From the IMG/VR virus record IMGVR_UViG_3300021378_000108, positions 1-29,392 of that record: a DNA stretch of 29,392 nucleotides. The stretch is one strand, 5' to 3'. Numbering within the stretch: position 1 is the stretch's first letter; each line of letters opens with the position of its first letter. Both the position numbers and the translations under genes were made by a program. Of this stretch, positions 8,228 to 18,087 are shown piece after piece. A model generated the notes under the pieces. The model made no database searches. It had not been told where the DNA came from and worked only from the letters and a program-made list of their open reading frames with translations. The stretch is from a virus.

Positions 8228-9709
8228 ATGCCACTAATACCACTAGATATTCCTGCTGGCATTTACCGAAATGGTACTGAATTACAAGCATCTGGACGTT
8301 GGCGCGACGCCAATTTAATCCGATGGGTCGATGGCACAATGCGTCCAATGGGTGGTTGGCGTACTCGATCAGACACGGCGGCTAATGCTAAAATTCGTGG
8401 ATTAATTACTTGGATTGCAAATGACCAAGATAGGTTTATTGCTGGCGGCACATATAACAAACTTTATACTTGGACATCACAAGGTGTGCGACACGACATA
8501 ACACCAGTTGGGTTAACTGCTGGACGTGAAGATGCCGAGGCATTTACAGGATATGGTGGAAGTTACTTTGGGCAGTATGCCTATGGCGTGGCTCGTCCAG
8601 ATACAGCGAGAATACAGCCTGCAACAACTTGGTCATTAGATACGTGGGGTGAATACCTTGTCGCTTGTAATGAGGATGATGGAAAAATTTATGAGTGGCA
8701 AACAGACAATTCCACACCAGCCGCAGTATTATCAAATGCACCAACAAATAATGAAAGCATTGTCGTAACTGAAGAAAGATTTTTGTTTGCACTAGGTGCA
8801 GGCGGAAATCAACGCAAGGTGCAATGGTGTGACAGGGAAGATAGCTCCACATGGACGCCAGCCGCAACAAATGAAGCTGGTGATTTAGAGCTTAACACAA
8901 GCGGCAGAATTATGGCTGGCATACGTGTGCAGGGTCAAACTCTAATATTAACAAGCATGGACGCCCACGTAGCAAATTATATTGGTGCGCCATATGTCTA
9001 CGGCATTGAGCGTGTTGGAGCGAGTTGCGGATTAATAGCAAACAAGGCCATAGCATCAGTTGACAAGGGTGCATTCTGGATGGGTAATCACTCATTCTAT
9101 GCATACGCAGGCGGCGCAGTGCAACAAATCGAAAGCGAAATATCAGACTATGTATTCTCCGATATAAACCGCGCACAAATATCAAAAACTTTTGCAGTGA
9201 CAAACAGCACATACGGCGAGATATTCTGGTTCTACCCATCTGGATCAAGTACAGAAAATGACAGATACTGCGTTTATAACTACGTCGAGAATACGTGGTA
9301 CATTGGTGAGCTAGGCAGAACTGCTGGATTTGATATGGGTACATATCGCCAGCCAATATGGGCAAGCGCAGAAAACAACAAGTTATACGAGCATGAGATT
9401 GGCTTTGATTATGGTTCACTCACGCCATTTGCTGAAAGTGGATCAATTGCGTTAGGCACTGGCGAGAATGTAATGTCAGTCACAGAGATGATCCCAGATG
9501 AAAAGACGCAGGGTGACGTGACAGTTACATTTAAGACGAGGTTTTACCCGAATGGCGAAGAGCGATCATATGGCGCGTTCTCTATGTCAAATCCAACGTC
9601 ACTGAGATTTACAGGCAGGCAAGTCAAACTCAGGATTGACGCGGCTAATCTAGCTGATTGGCGTGTCGGAATAAATAGACTTAATGTTACGGCTGGTGGA
9701 GCGAGATGA
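8228..9709 (+). CDS. Tail hub / packaged-DNA stabilisation protein (P22 gp10-like)
   Basis: 493 residues, near the length of P22 gp10 (about 472). It probably forms the hexameric hub below the adaptor, sealing the packaged head and carrying the fibres. It starts with the family-like PLIPLDIPAGIYRNGTE, then GRWRDANLIRW and MRPMGGWRTRS. The body has repeated beta-blades with W-x-D and Y-x-W motifs (NKLYTWTSQG, GKIYEWQTD, AFWMGNHSFYAY), consistent with a beta-propeller, and a C-terminal beta sandwich (about 400-493). Good AATGAGGT ribosome site upstream. The stop overlaps the next gene as ATGA. The family assignment is from remembered pattern. Confidence 0.78.
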   Translation: MPLIPLDIPAGIYRNGTELQASGRWRDANLIRWVDGTMRPMGGWRTRSDTAANAKIRGLITWIANDQDRFIAGGTYNKLYTWTSQGVRHDITPVGLTAGREDAEAFTGYGGSYFGQYAYGVARPDTARIQPATTWSLDTWGEYLVACNEDDGKIYEWQTDNSTPAAVLSNAPTNNESIVVTEERFLFALGAGGNQRKVQWCDREDSSTWTPAATNEAGDLELNTSGRIMAGIRVQGQTLILTSMDAHVANYIGAPYVYGIERVGASCGLIANKAIASVDKGAFWMGNHSFYAYAGGAVQQIESEISDYVFSDINRAQISKTFAVTNSTYGEIFWFYPSGSSTENDRYCVYNYVENTWYIGELGRTAGFDMGTYRQPIWASAENNKLYEHEIGFDYGSLTPFAESGSIALGTGENVMSVTEMIPDEKTQGDVTVTFKTRFYPNGEERSYGAFSMSNPTSLRFTGRQVKLRIDAANLADWRVGINRLNVTAGGAR

Positions 9710-10371
9710 GCGAACAACCACAGAAAGCTCCAGACGTCATTGGCAACGATTGGCGGACGTGGGGTCGTAGGCTTGTTCAGCATTTATCACAAACACGATC
9801 CACATTGGTTCAGCAGAATGGCGAAGAAAACGCATCTGATGACGCAACTCTCATGTGGAATAGGATTTACAAATATCCTGTCGTGTCAAAAGGCGGAGAA
9901 TTTCGGCAAATTGTTGTTGAGGGTGGACACGCTAATTTTATTAAAACATCAGATGTTACACCAGCTCTAGCAAATACGGCATACAAGCTGACCTATGACG
10001 TGCCATCTGGCAATTCAAGAATTACGCAAGGCACGCCAACAAGTAGAATTGTGTTTGAAGAAGCTGGCGAATATGTTGTATCTTTTTCTGCACAAATATC
10101 ATCGACAAGCTCAAGCACAGTGCATTTCTATTTTTGGCCTAGCGTCAATGGCACTGCCGTAGCAAATAGCGCTATGACTACTGCGATGCACCAAAATAAT
10201 GCCACAATGGTCACAAGTCGAACGCAAATATTCACATTGGCGGCTGGAGATTATCTTGAAGTAAATTATATGATGGATAACACAAGTGGCTTCTTAAATT
10301 ACACTGCGGCGTCTGGATCAGTGCCAGCTTTACCAGCCTCTACACTATCTATAACGAGGACACATGGATGA
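9706..10371 (+). CDS. Virion protein with C1q/jelly-roll-like C-terminal domain
   Basis: 221 residues. The N-terminal 75 residues (with WRTWGRRLVQHLSQTRSTLV) are helical and could anchor to the tail hub whose gene overlaps this one by 4 bases. The C-terminal 130 residues alternate strands: GEYVVSFSAQISS, VHFYFWPSVNGT, RTQIFTLAAGDYLEVNYMMD and a final STLSITRTHG. This closely resembles the TNF/C1q-type jelly roll used as a trimeric receptor-binding head by many phage fibres. It may therefore be a short tail spike or fibre tip. The fold is judged from the strand pattern and no structure prediction was run. Confidence 0.55.
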   Translation: MSEQPQKAPDVIGNDWRTWGRRLVQHLSQTRSTLVQQNGEENASDDATLMWNRIYKYPVVSKGGEFRQIVVEGGHANFIKTSDVTPALANTAYKLTYDVPSGNSRITQGTPTSRIVFEEAGEYVVSFSAQISSTSSSTVHFYFWPSVNGTAVANSAMTTAMHQNNATMVTSRTQIFTLAAGDYLEVNYMMDNTSGFLNYTAASGSVPALPASTLSITRTHG

Positions 10372-10726
10372 AATAATTGAAAATTGCAGGGAATGGATCG
10401 AGGCCGCTTTAGAGTATTCTGGCGGTACTCACGATTTTATTCATGTAGTAGAAGGCATTAAGGCAGGCACAATGCAACTTTGGCCTACACCAAGGGGGTG
10501 CATAGTGTCTGAAATTGTGGTATATCCATTAAAGAAGCATTTAAATATTTTTCTTGGTGGCGGCGAGTTGGATCAAATAATGGATATGCACACTGACGTA
10601 ATTAATTGGGCAAAGGCTCAAGGGTGTTCAGCATTGACGATGACAGGTCGCGCTGGATGGAAAAAACCACTATCGGAACATGGTTGGGATCAACTGCATT
10701 CCTCATACATTAAGGAGTTAACATAA
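10364..10726 (+). CDS. GNAT-like phage protein
   Basis: 120 residues. The pattern resembles small GCN5-type acyltransferase-fold proteins of phage virion operons: a mixed N-terminal half with a LWPTPRGCIVSEIVVYP strand pair, then a helix with INWAKAQGCSALTMTGRAGW and a C-terminal hydrophobic strand region. T7 gene 13 (internal virion protein A) is a similar-sized GNAT-like example, but I cannot show homology. The classical acetyl-CoA pyrophosphate loop (Q/RxxGxG/A) is not obvious, so it may be non-catalytic. It overlaps its left neighbour by 8 bases and shares TAATG with its right one. Confidence 0.45.
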   Translation: MDEIIENCREWIEAALEYSGGTHDFIHVVEGIKAGTMQLWPTPRGCIVSEIVVYPLKKHLNIFLGGGELDQIMDMHTDVINWAKAQGCSALTMTGRAGWKKPLSEHGWDQLHSSYIKELT

Positions 10727-12072
10727 TGTCAGGCGGAAAAGGTGGCTCAACCACTTCAGAAATAACAGTACCAGATTATATTGAAGATGCGGCAAGAGCT
10801 AATTTAGCAAAAGCAGATTTAATATCCCAAGTAGGGTATACACCATACTACGGCGCAGACGTTGCGGCTTTTAATCCAATGCAACAGGCGTCTTTTCAGA
10901 ATACGGCTGATACTGCAAATGCATTTGGCATGGCTACACCGACAAGCGGCACTGATATTATGGGCAACATGGGTGCGCCACAAACTTACGCAAATGGTGT
11001 GACAGGTTATTCATCAGCTCCAATGTTCCAAGATGCAGTGGATACATTAGGTTATTTTAGGCCAAACCAAAAGGCGGCAATTGATAGTTTTTTTGTAAAC
11101 CCTAATGCTGGATTTTCATACAATGATCCATATAATGCTGGAATTGGAAGCGGCGTTAATTTGGAAATGCAAGGCCAAAACCCTAGCTTCAGAGCTAATA
11201 CCACAGACTATGGAGCTAACAGCTCATATTACCCAGCTCCAATGAGTGGCGATCTTGGAGGCATTAACATTACTGGTAGCTTACAGCCACAATATAAAGA
11301 AGGGTATGATCCAAATTTAGCGCCGCCAATATTCCGTATGCCAAGCGCACCAATAAATGGAGATCTTGGCAATATGTTACAGCCAGATTTAACGGAAGCT
11401 GAATTATTTGAGCAAAGGCGAAAAAATGACAGAGATCAACAACGTCAAATTGATGAGCAAAGGGCAAATATGATTGCATATGGCTCTAATTTAAGCCCAA
11501 ATGAAATCAACTCTTTATCAAGCACAATAGCGCCAAATTATAATTATCAACGTGATACAATTGGTAATAACATGACTGCTGAGCAAATGAATAACATGAC
11601 TGCTGATCAACGAATGGCTCAAGAAGATTTAGCTATGAATTTAAGAGGCACAGCTAATATGGGCATGATGGATAGCCTTAAAAGTATTTCTAACATTATA
11701 CCAACATCATTTCAAAATCCTTCAAATGGTTATTTTTTACAAGGGACATATGAAGACGCAAGCGGAAATAGAGTAGCTCGCCCAGACAACGTTGGTGGTT
11801 CATATGGTGGATCGTTGATGAGTGGTCAAATGTCCAATTTGACAGGAATACCATCTGTTTTTTCAAACGCTGGTGCGGCATTAATATCTGGTATAAGCCC
11901 AGAAACTGGGGTTGATATGCAGACAGCACAAATGGCGAAACGTCTCAAGCAGGCACAAGAAGAGCAAAAGCGAAAAAATGATAGAGATCAGCAGAAACAG
12001 GTCGATGCAAATAGGGCGCAGTTTACTAAAGCGGCTGGCACAAAAGCGGCAATGACAGGTTGGAATGAATAA
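10726..12072 (+). CDS. Large Asn/Gly-rich putative internal virion protein
   Basis: 448 residues with no signal peptide. The N-terminal 70 residues (VPDYIEDAARANLAKADLIS, VGYTPYYGADVAAFNPMQQA) form the conserved-looking part, of a type I recall in marine podoviruses without a known function. The middle is Asn/Pro/Gly/Tyr-rich and low complexity. A charged motif KNDRDQQ[RK]Q[IV]D occurs twice, at about 233-243 and 417-427, each in a helical, coiled-coil-like stretch. It lies directly upstream of three other putative internal proteins, so a core or ejection role is inferred. Codon use matches its neighbours. Confidence 0.55.
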   Translation: MSGGKGGSTTSEITVPDYIEDAARANLAKADLISQVGYTPYYGADVAAFNPMQQASFQNTADTANAFGMATPTSGTDIMGNMGAPQTYANGVTGYSSAPMFQDAVDTLGYFRPNQKAAIDSFFVNPNAGFSYNDPYNAGIGSGVNLEMQGQNPSFRANTTDYGANSSYYPAPMSGDLGGINITGSLQPQYKEGYDPNLAPPIFRMPSAPINGDLGNMLQPDLTEAELFEQRRKNDRDQQRQIDEQRANMIAYGSNLSPNEINSLSSTIAPNYNYQRDTIGNNMTAEQMNNMTADQRMAQEDLAMNLRGTANMGMMDSLKSISNIIPTSFQNPSNGYFLQGTYEDASGNRVARPDNVGGSYGGSLMSGQMSNLTGIPSVFSNAGAALISGISPETGVDMQTAQMAKRLKQAQEEQKRKNDRDQQKQVDANRAQFTKAAGTKAAMTGWNE

Positions 12073-12104
12073 GATGACAAATTATAAAAGAAAAGAGGCT
12101 TAAT

Positions 12105-13250
12105 ATGGCTGGTGGTGGACAGATCAGGCCGCAGGGCGGTTTTAACGTAAATCAAGCGGCGGCTGGCGGATTGCAACAGGCGATGCAAGGCACGCAACAG
12201 GCAATGAATTTTGCGCCAACAGCTATAAGGCCAACTGCATATAATGCGGCAAACGCTCAGGCCACTGGATATAACCCAAGCGCAATGACTAGCGCAAATT
12301 ATGGGGCGTCCACTATCGGACAATCTCCGACAGTCACGGCTCAAAACGTGCAGGCTGGTCAATTGGCAAATACAAATCTAGGCGCATACACAAACCCATT
12401 TGAGAGCCAAGTTGTGGATCAGTCATTACGTGACATTGAGCGATCAAGATTAATGGCTCAAAACCAATTGGGCGCTCAGGCAACATCTGCGAATGCATTT
12501 GGCGGATCTCGTCAGGGCATTGCTGAAGCTGAAACAAATCGTGCGTTTGCTGATCAGGCGGCTAGAACTGCATCTGGCCTTAGACAAGCTGGATACACCC
12601 AAGCACAGCAGATGGCTATGCAGGACATAGGAACAGCCCAGCAAGCGGCATTAGCTAACCAGCAGGCAAATTTAGCGGCTGGCACAACTACTGCTGGATT
12701 TGGTCAACAGTCAAACTTAGCAAATCAGGCGGCGCTAAATCAGGCTGGTCAATTTGGAGCAACAGCCGCAAACCAAGCGGCGGCGGCTAATATGGCGGCG
12801 CAAAACCAAGCGGCTCAATTTGGGTCAAGTGCGGCTAATCAGATGGCACTCACAAACCAAGCGGCGCAAAATCAAGCAAACCAGTTTGGAGCAACACAAG
12901 CTATGGCGGCTCAAGTGGCAAACCAGAATGCACTATCTGGGGCTAACCAAGCAAGATTGCAGGCGGCAAATCAAATGGGTGCATTAGGTCAACAGGCATT
13001 TGGCACTGGTCAAGCAATTCAAAATCAACAGGCGCAACAAGGTATTCTACAACAGGGAATGCAACAGGCGCTTATTGATGCGGCTAAGGCACAATATGCA
13101 GGATACACTGGATCTCCACTTGCGGCTCTGTCTGCGCCACTGGCGGCATTGGGCGCAACGCCTAATCAATCATCAACCACAAACAGCATGAAACCTGGCC
13201 TTTTCAACTACTTACAGCTCGGAGCTAATGTAATGGGAGCAAGAAGCTAA
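12105..13250 (+). CDS. Ala/Gln/Asn-rich internal (ejection) protein
   Basis: 381 residues, almost wholly Ala, Gln, Asn and Gly. Residues about 95-165 contain the informative part: NPFESQVVDQSLRDIERSRL and ATSANAFGGSRQGIAEAETN, a helical pattern found in putative internal virion proteins of marine podoviruses. Residues about 170-320 are irregular NQAA/NQAAQFG repeats predicted to be long helices. The repeated GCGGCT/CAAGCG codons produce open alternative frames, which I treat as shadows. The gene starts 32 bases after its neighbour and ends with a TAATG overlap to the next. Likely packed in the head and ejected with DNA; the role is inferred from position and composition. Confidence 0.6.
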   Translation: MAGGGQIRPQGGFNVNQAAAGGLQQAMQGTQQAMNFAPTAIRPTAYNAANAQATGYNPSAMTSANYGASTIGQSPTVTAQNVQAGQLANTNLGAYTNPFESQVVDQSLRDIERSRLMAQNQLGAQATSANAFGGSRQGIAEAETNRAFADQAARTASGLRQAGYTQAQQMAMQDIGTAQQAALANQQANLAAGTTTAGFGQQSNLANQAALNQAGQFGATAANQAAAANMAAQNQAAQFGSSAANQMALTNQAAQNQANQFGATQAMAAQVANQNALSGANQARLQAANQMGALGQQAFGTGQAIQNQQAQQGILQQGMQQALIDAAKAQYAGYTGSPLAALSAPLAALGATPNQSSTTNSMKPGLFNYLQLGANVMGARS

Positions 13251-14353
13251 TGATAGGATTTCCAAGCAGAAACCCACTAGAAGAAACAAATTTGCAAAGA
13301 AATTACCCAGTGCAACAGCAACAGGTAATTCAAAAGCAAGTTAATCCTCTGGTAACTGGCGGTGGGCAAACTCAGATGCAACAGCAACCACAGCCAAGAA
13401 CTGGCCTAGCTGGGTTATTTGATAAGTTTAACCAGAGATCTAACACGACAGGATTATCTGGCTTGGAAAATTTTGCACAAGCATTAGACCCACTAATTTT
13501 ACCAGAGCTGAGAGGCGGCGAGGCTATTAGGCAACGCGGCGCACAAAGAGTTAAAGCTGGTGACGTTAATAAGACAATTGAATATCTTGAAGCTAATGGC
13601 ATGGCTGACATGGCGGCGATAATTAGAGCTAACCCAAGTGCGGCTGGCAATGTATTATCTGCGATTGCGGCAAACAGATTAAATCCTAAAGACAATAGAA
13701 CAACTAAAATGAAAGATTACAAAGCGGCTAAGGATGGTGGGTTTGCTGGATCTTTTACTGATTTCTTAAAATTACAGCAGTCTACTACTAATATTACCAC
13801 TAAAACTCAAGATGCGTGGGAAAAGGGTATAGGTGAATACGGCGTCGATATGCTCAAAAACATTACTAAAGATGCCAATAATGCACAAAACATATTAATG
13901 AGGTCTAGGCAGTTAGAAAACCTTATGGCAGACCCAGCATTTAAATCGGGAGCGCTGACAGAAGGTTTAAATGAGGCAAGGAAAATTGTTGAAGCATTAG
14001 GTGGAGATCCAGCAAATGTCTCAAGTATGGAAACATTTAGATCCATTACATCCCAACTTGTTTTGGATAGTATGGGTGGCTCGTTAGGCGCTGGTTTCTC
14101 AGAGGGTGATCGTCAATTTGTTGTGGATATTCAGCCAAGCCTAGATAAGACTATAGAGTCAAATCGAAACTTAGTATCAATGCAACAAAAAATTGCTAAC
14201 AGAAAACTTTTGATACAACAAATGGCAAACCAATATATTGAACAAAATGGAATATTGGACACAGGATTTAATATATTATTAGCTAAATTTACTGAGGCTA
14301 ACCCTGTCTTTGAAAAAGTAGATCCTAATAATTATTTTAAAGTAAAAGGTTAA
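13250..14353 (+). CDS. Putative internal/ejection virion protein
   Basis: 367 residues. A disordered Gln-rich start (NYPVQQQQVIQKQVN, about 15-45) leads to a helical region with GLSGLENFAQALDPLILPEL. The C-terminal 190 residues are helical and include LGAGFSEGDRQFVVDIQPSL, a motif I associate with DNA-ejection and internal proteins of podoviruses. There is no lysozyme or transglycosylase catalytic motif. It overlaps the preceding gene at TAATG and is followed six bases later by another internal protein gene. The order (three ejection-type genes, then portal) suggests a P22 gp7/gp20/gp16-like set, but sequence similarity to those was not tested. Confidence 0.58.
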   Translation: MIGFPSRNPLEETNLQRNYPVQQQQVIQKQVNPLVTGGGQTQMQQQPQPRTGLAGLFDKFNQRSNTTGLSGLENFAQALDPLILPELRGGEAIRQRGAQRVKAGDVNKTIEYLEANGMADMAAIIRANPSAAGNVLSAIAANRLNPKDNRTTKMKDYKAAKDGGFAGSFTDFLKLQQSTTNITTKTQDAWEKGIGEYGVDMLKNITKDANNAQNILMRSRQLENLMADPAFKSGALTEGLNEARKIVEALGGDPANVSSMETFRSITSQLVLDSMGGSLGAGFSEGDRQFVVDIQPSLDKTIESNRNLVSMQQKIANRKLLIQQMANQYIEQNGILDTGFNILLAKFTEANPVFEKVDPNNYFKVKG

Positions 14354-14359
14354 TTAAAG

Positions 14360-16000
14360 ATGGGCGATATAAACTTAGCAGAAAAAACCACAGAAGAAAT
14401 ACAGTATGCTTTAAAAAGTGCCACAGCAAACGATGACACTATTAATATGGTCAAGTTTAAAGCTGAGTTAGACAGGCGAGCTAAAGAGCAAGTTAACCCT
14501 GTAGGTGATACGAATATGCTTGAGCAAGCATCGTCTGGCATAAATCAAGCCTTGGCAAGTGGGTTTGGTTTTCCTGTAGATATGGCGGCGGCTGGGTTGA
14601 GTAAACTAGGCGTTGACGTAGGAGATGCCCCATTCGGTGGTTCTTCAAGTATAGAAAAGGGAATGGATTATTTAACTGGCGGCAATGCAATATCAGACGT
14701 TGCTCCTCAAACTACAGCTCAAAAATATGTAAGGTCTGGTGGCGAAATGCTTGGCTCAATACCGCCTCTAGTTGCGTCAGCACCTCTAGTTGCTGGGCAG
14801 AAGATTGGTCAAGTTGCACAACAATCTCCAAATATATTAAATACAGTTAAGGAAGTGGTGAAGGATACAGCTAACTATATAAAAAATAAACCAGCGCAAT
14901 TTGTTGGCACTGAAGCCGCAATTGGCCTTCCTGCAAGTGTTGCTGGCACTACAGCAGAGCAAATATTTCCTAATAGCCCAACAGCAAAAATGCTGGCAGA
15001 GATCGTAGGGGCTACAGTCGGCGTTGGTGGTAATGCACTAACAACAAAACTTTTAACTAAAAATCCAGATGCGCCAACAAGCTCTCTTGAGTTATCGCAA
15101 GCGGCAAGTCTTATATATGAAAAGCAAAAGCAAAAAGGCGTTGTAATTGTTGGTGATCAAACTCAACAAATGTTTGATGCAGTTGATCAAATGATGCGCC
15201 GTGAAGGGTTGCTAGACCCAGATCTTGGATTAGACACTAAAATTGGCGCAGGGGCTAGTAACTTATATAATATGTTTAAGAGCAAAGCTGGTAAGGCAAT
15301 GGATGGCTCGGCAATGCTTACTTTTCGTAAAAACCTAAAGGCTAGATATTTAGATGCTCTTAAACGTGCCGACGGCGGAACTGATGCTGGAGCAATAAGT
15401 AAAATATTAAATATTTTCGAGGAAGTTTCGGGGAATGTTAATAATGACATAAAAATAGCAAACGCTATGTATCACAGAGCTAGTAAGGCTGATACTCTTG
15501 ATACAATAGTTGAACTTGCTCGAAATAGATCTGACTCAAATCTTAATTTTGACAAAGCGCTAAGAAACCAATTTAGAACATTTACCAACCGCCTCATACA
15601 AGGCAAAGAGTTTGGCTGGTCGCCTGACGAAATTCAGCAAATGAAAGATATTGTGCAAGGTGGAACAACAGAAAATATACTAAACTTTATAGGTAAATTT
15701 GCCCCAACAAACCCCACTGGCCTCATAGCAACTGGCGGCGGCTCTGCGTATGTCTTAGAGAAGGCAGGAATGTCCGATCCAGCTATAGTTGGCGGCACTG
15801 TGCTAGGTACATCAGCCGCTACTAGCGGATCGAAATATGCCGCAGGAAAGATGCAACAGCAAAATGTTGATGCATTAGTCAAAAGCGTACTTGGTGGCAG
15901 AAAGTTAAGCGGCGCTGGGCAGGAAAGAGCTGAAGCCGCGTTAAGAGCTTATTTGATTAATAAGGGATTAATGACAGCCGAAGAAACAGTTAATCAGTAG
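14360..16000 (+). CDS. Large internal (ejection) protein with hydrophobic segments
   Basis: 546 residues. Three hydrophobic Gly/Ala-rich stretches stand out: about 130-160 (GEMLGSIPPLVASAPLVAGQ), 181-228 (AAIGLPASVAGTTAEQ and EIVGATVGVGGNAL) and 450-480 (PTGLIATGGGSAYVLEKAG). They alternate with amphipathic helices, a pattern known from ejected proteins that insert in the host inner membrane. The N-terminal GFGFPVDMAAAGL and the central helical domain (about 250-420) are otherwise unremarkable. It is the gene directly upstream of the portal, 8 bases apart. The function is inferred from membrane-active composition and context. Confidence 0.58.
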   Translation: MGDINLAEKTTEEIQYALKSATANDDTINMVKFKAELDRRAKEQVNPVGDTNMLEQASSGINQALASGFGFPVDMAAAGLSKLGVDVGDAPFGGSSSIEKGMDYLTGGNAISDVAPQTTAQKYVRSGGEMLGSIPPLVASAPLVAGQKIGQVAQQSPNILNTVKEVVKDTANYIKNKPAQFVGTEAAIGLPASVAGTTAEQIFPNSPTAKMLAEIVGATVGVGGNALTTKLLTKNPDAPTSSLELSQAASLIYEKQKQKGVVIVGDQTQQMFDAVDQMMRREGLLDPDLGLDTKIGAGASNLYNMFKSKAGKAMDGSAMLTFRKNLKARYLDALKRADGGTDAGAISKILNIFEEVSGNVNNDIKIANAMYHRASKADTLDTIVELARNRSDSNLNFDKALRNQFRTFTNRLIQGKEFGWSPDEIQQMKDIVQGGTTENILNFIGKFAPTNPTGLIATGGGSAYVLEKAGMSDPAIVGGTVLGTSAATSGSKYAAGKMQQQNVDALVKSVLGGRKLSGAGQERAEAALRAYLINKGLMTAEETVNQ

Positions 16001-16008
16001 GAAAAAAC

Positions 16009-18087
16009 ATGGAACTAAAACCAAAATCTATAATTGAAATCGAGGGTATAGTTTCGGATGCCATTGAGGATGCAGTTTCTTTTGTCGAGGGCGAGATTGC
16101 TGAAGATAGAATTAAGGCACAAGAATATTACGATGGCGAGGTTCACTTAGGTCACGAAGTTGGTCGCAGTAGCGTTGTGGCTACAAAAGTGCGTGACACT
16201 GTAAGAGCTGTAAAGCCAAGTTTGATGCGTATATTCCTAAGCACTGCAAAGCCAGTGGAGTACATACCACGCGGCGCTGAGGATGTGGCTATGGCAGACC
16301 AAGCGACAGAATTTATGCACCACGAATTTACCAGATTAAATGGTTATCGCGTAATTAACGATGCGTTCCAAGATGCACTTGTTAAAAAGCAAGGTATCGT
16401 GAAGGCATATTGGATGACATATCCAGAAGCTGAAATATTCACATATACAGATTTATCTGACGATGAGTACACATACCTAATCGATGCAGATGACGTGACA
16501 GTGTTGGAACACAGCGTGGAAATGGCGATTGAGATTGATGAAATGGGCATGGAGATGCAGATGCCTATTCACAGCGCAAAGATTAGCCGCCAAAAAGAAA
16601 AAGGCGAGTTGTGCATTGAAAGTGTACCACCAGAGGAATTTTTCATTAGTCGTGACGCACGCACACTAAAGGATGCGTATGTGGTGGCTCACAGAACTGA
16701 GATGAGAGCTGGCGACGCAATTGCGATGGGCTTTGACCCAGATGAAATCTTTGGATTAGACAGTTTCGATGGCGGCGGCGATACTTCATCTAGCGAGGAA
16801 TTTGCCAGACGTGGCTATGACACTGACTTCAGCGACGAAGATCCAGCAGACCCAGCTATGCAAAACGTAACTATTACGCAGGCTTATATGCGTATTGATG
16901 CGGATGGAACTGGCGTGCCTATTTTACATAAAATAACTTGTGGCGGCACAAAGTATAAGTTGCTTGATTTAGAGCCATGCGATGAAGTGCCATTTGCTAA
17001 ATTTGAGATAGATCCAGAGCCACACACTTTCTACGGCAGATCCCTAGCTGAGATTGTTATGGACGATCAGGATGCGGCGACATCAGTTTTACGTGGTATA
17101 TTAGATAACGTGGCGATGACAAATAATCCACGCATGGCAGTGACGGCTGGCGTTAATATTGATGACTTACTAAACAATGAAATTGGCTCAATTGTGCGTA
17201 TGCAACAAATGGGTCAAGTGCAGGATTTATCAGTACCATTTCACGCTGGGCAGACATTAAACGCATTAACCTATCTGGATGGCCTCGTAGAGACGAAAAC
17301 AGGCGTATCCAGAGCCTCTATGGGGTTAGATCCAGATGCAATGCAGTCTACAACTAAAGCGGCTGTGCAGGCCACAATACAGGCTGGAGCTGGTCAAACT
17401 GAAGTAATGGTGAGAAACCTTGCAGATGGCATGAAAGACCTGTTTGGCCTTATGTTGCGCCTGACACACAAGAATATTGACGAAGAGCAAATGATGAGAA
17501 TGAACGGCTCGTTTGTGCCTGTAGATCCACGCATCTGGGATGGCTCAATGGACGTGATGATCAATGTCGGATTAGGCACTGGCAGGGAAGAGGAAAAAGC
17601 AATGGCGCTTAACCAAGCCCTACAAATGCAACAGCTCGTATATCAAACATATGGCGCACAAAATGGTCTAGTAAGCCTCACAAATATCAGAAATACACTA
17701 GCTGACCAATTGGCAGTTGCAGGAATACGAAATGCTGACAGGTATTTTGCGCCTATTACTGAGGAAATTGAAATGCAAATGCTACAGCAACAGCAGGCGG
17801 CTCAAGCGGCTCAGGGTCAAGCGCAAGATCCAAACGCGGCATTCTTGCAGGCAGAGCAAATGAAAGTGCAAGCTAAGATGCAATCCGACGCCGCCAAATT
17901 ACAAATGGATATGGCTAAGAATGCTCAGGCTGATGACTTGAAACGCGATCAAATGGCGCAAGATTTACTTGTAGACGCCGCCAAGATTTACGGCGAGTAT
18001 GGCACTAAAGTAGACGTTGCCAGAGTTAAGGCGGAGCAAGATAAAAACCGCATGATTGGTGGCATTGCACAAGGAAATATGTCATAA
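16009..18087 (+). CDS. Portal protein (P22 gp1-like)
   Basis: 692 residues, close to P22 gp1 (725). The dodecameric portal sits at one capsid vertex and conducts DNA in packaging and ejection. Family-like features are: an N-terminal helical region with AQEYYDGEVHLGHEVGRSSV and VRAVKPSLMRIFLSTAKPVE; an alpha/beta wing; the FYGRSLAEIVMDDQDAATSV clip/stem-type region (about 345-365); the SRASMGLDPDAMQSTTKAAV segment; and a long C-terminal Gln/Ala-rich helix (about 585-680) that could form a barrel. The start is chosen from AGGA upstream, and its stop shares TAATG with the next gene. Placement next to scaffold and coat genes confirms the call. Confidence 0.93.
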   Translation: MELKPKSIIEIEGIVSDAIEDAVSFVEGEIAEDRIKAQEYYDGEVHLGHEVGRSSVVATKVRDTVRAVKPSLMRIFLSTAKPVEYIPRGAEDVAMADQATEFMHHEFTRLNGYRVINDAFQDALVKKQGIVKAYWMTYPEAEIFTYTDLSDDEYTYLIDADDVTVLEHSVEMAIEIDEMGMEMQMPIHSAKISRQKEKGELCIESVPPEEFFISRDARTLKDAYVVAHRTEMRAGDAIAMGFDPDEIFGLDSFDGGGDTSSSEEFARRGYDTDFSDEDPADPAMQNVTITQAYMRIDADGTGVPILHKITCGGTKYKLLDLEPCDEVPFAKFEIDPEPHTFYGRSLAEIVMDDQDAATSVLRGILDNVAMTNNPRMAVTAGVNIDDLLNNEIGSIVRMQQMGQVQDLSVPFHAGQTLNALTYLDGLVETKTGVSRASMGLDPDAMQSTTKAAVQATIQAGAGQTEVMVRNLADGMKDLFGLMLRLTHKNIDEEQMMRMNGSFVPVDPRIWDGSMDVMINVGLGTGREEEKAMALNQALQMQQLVYQTYGAQNGLVSLTNIRNTLADQLAVAGIRNADRYFAPITEEIEMQMLQQQQAAQAAQGQAQDPNAAFLQAEQMKVQAKMQSDAAKLQMDMAKNAQADDLKRDQMAQDLLVDAAKIYGEYGTKVDVARVKAEQDKNRMIGGIAQGNMS

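Noticed and set aside
12754-13191. Two + strand Lys/Arg/Gln-rich frames inside the Ala/Gln-rich internal protein
   Set aside because: They are by-products of the repetitive codon pattern in the true frame; no ribosome sites and no sensible protein pattern.
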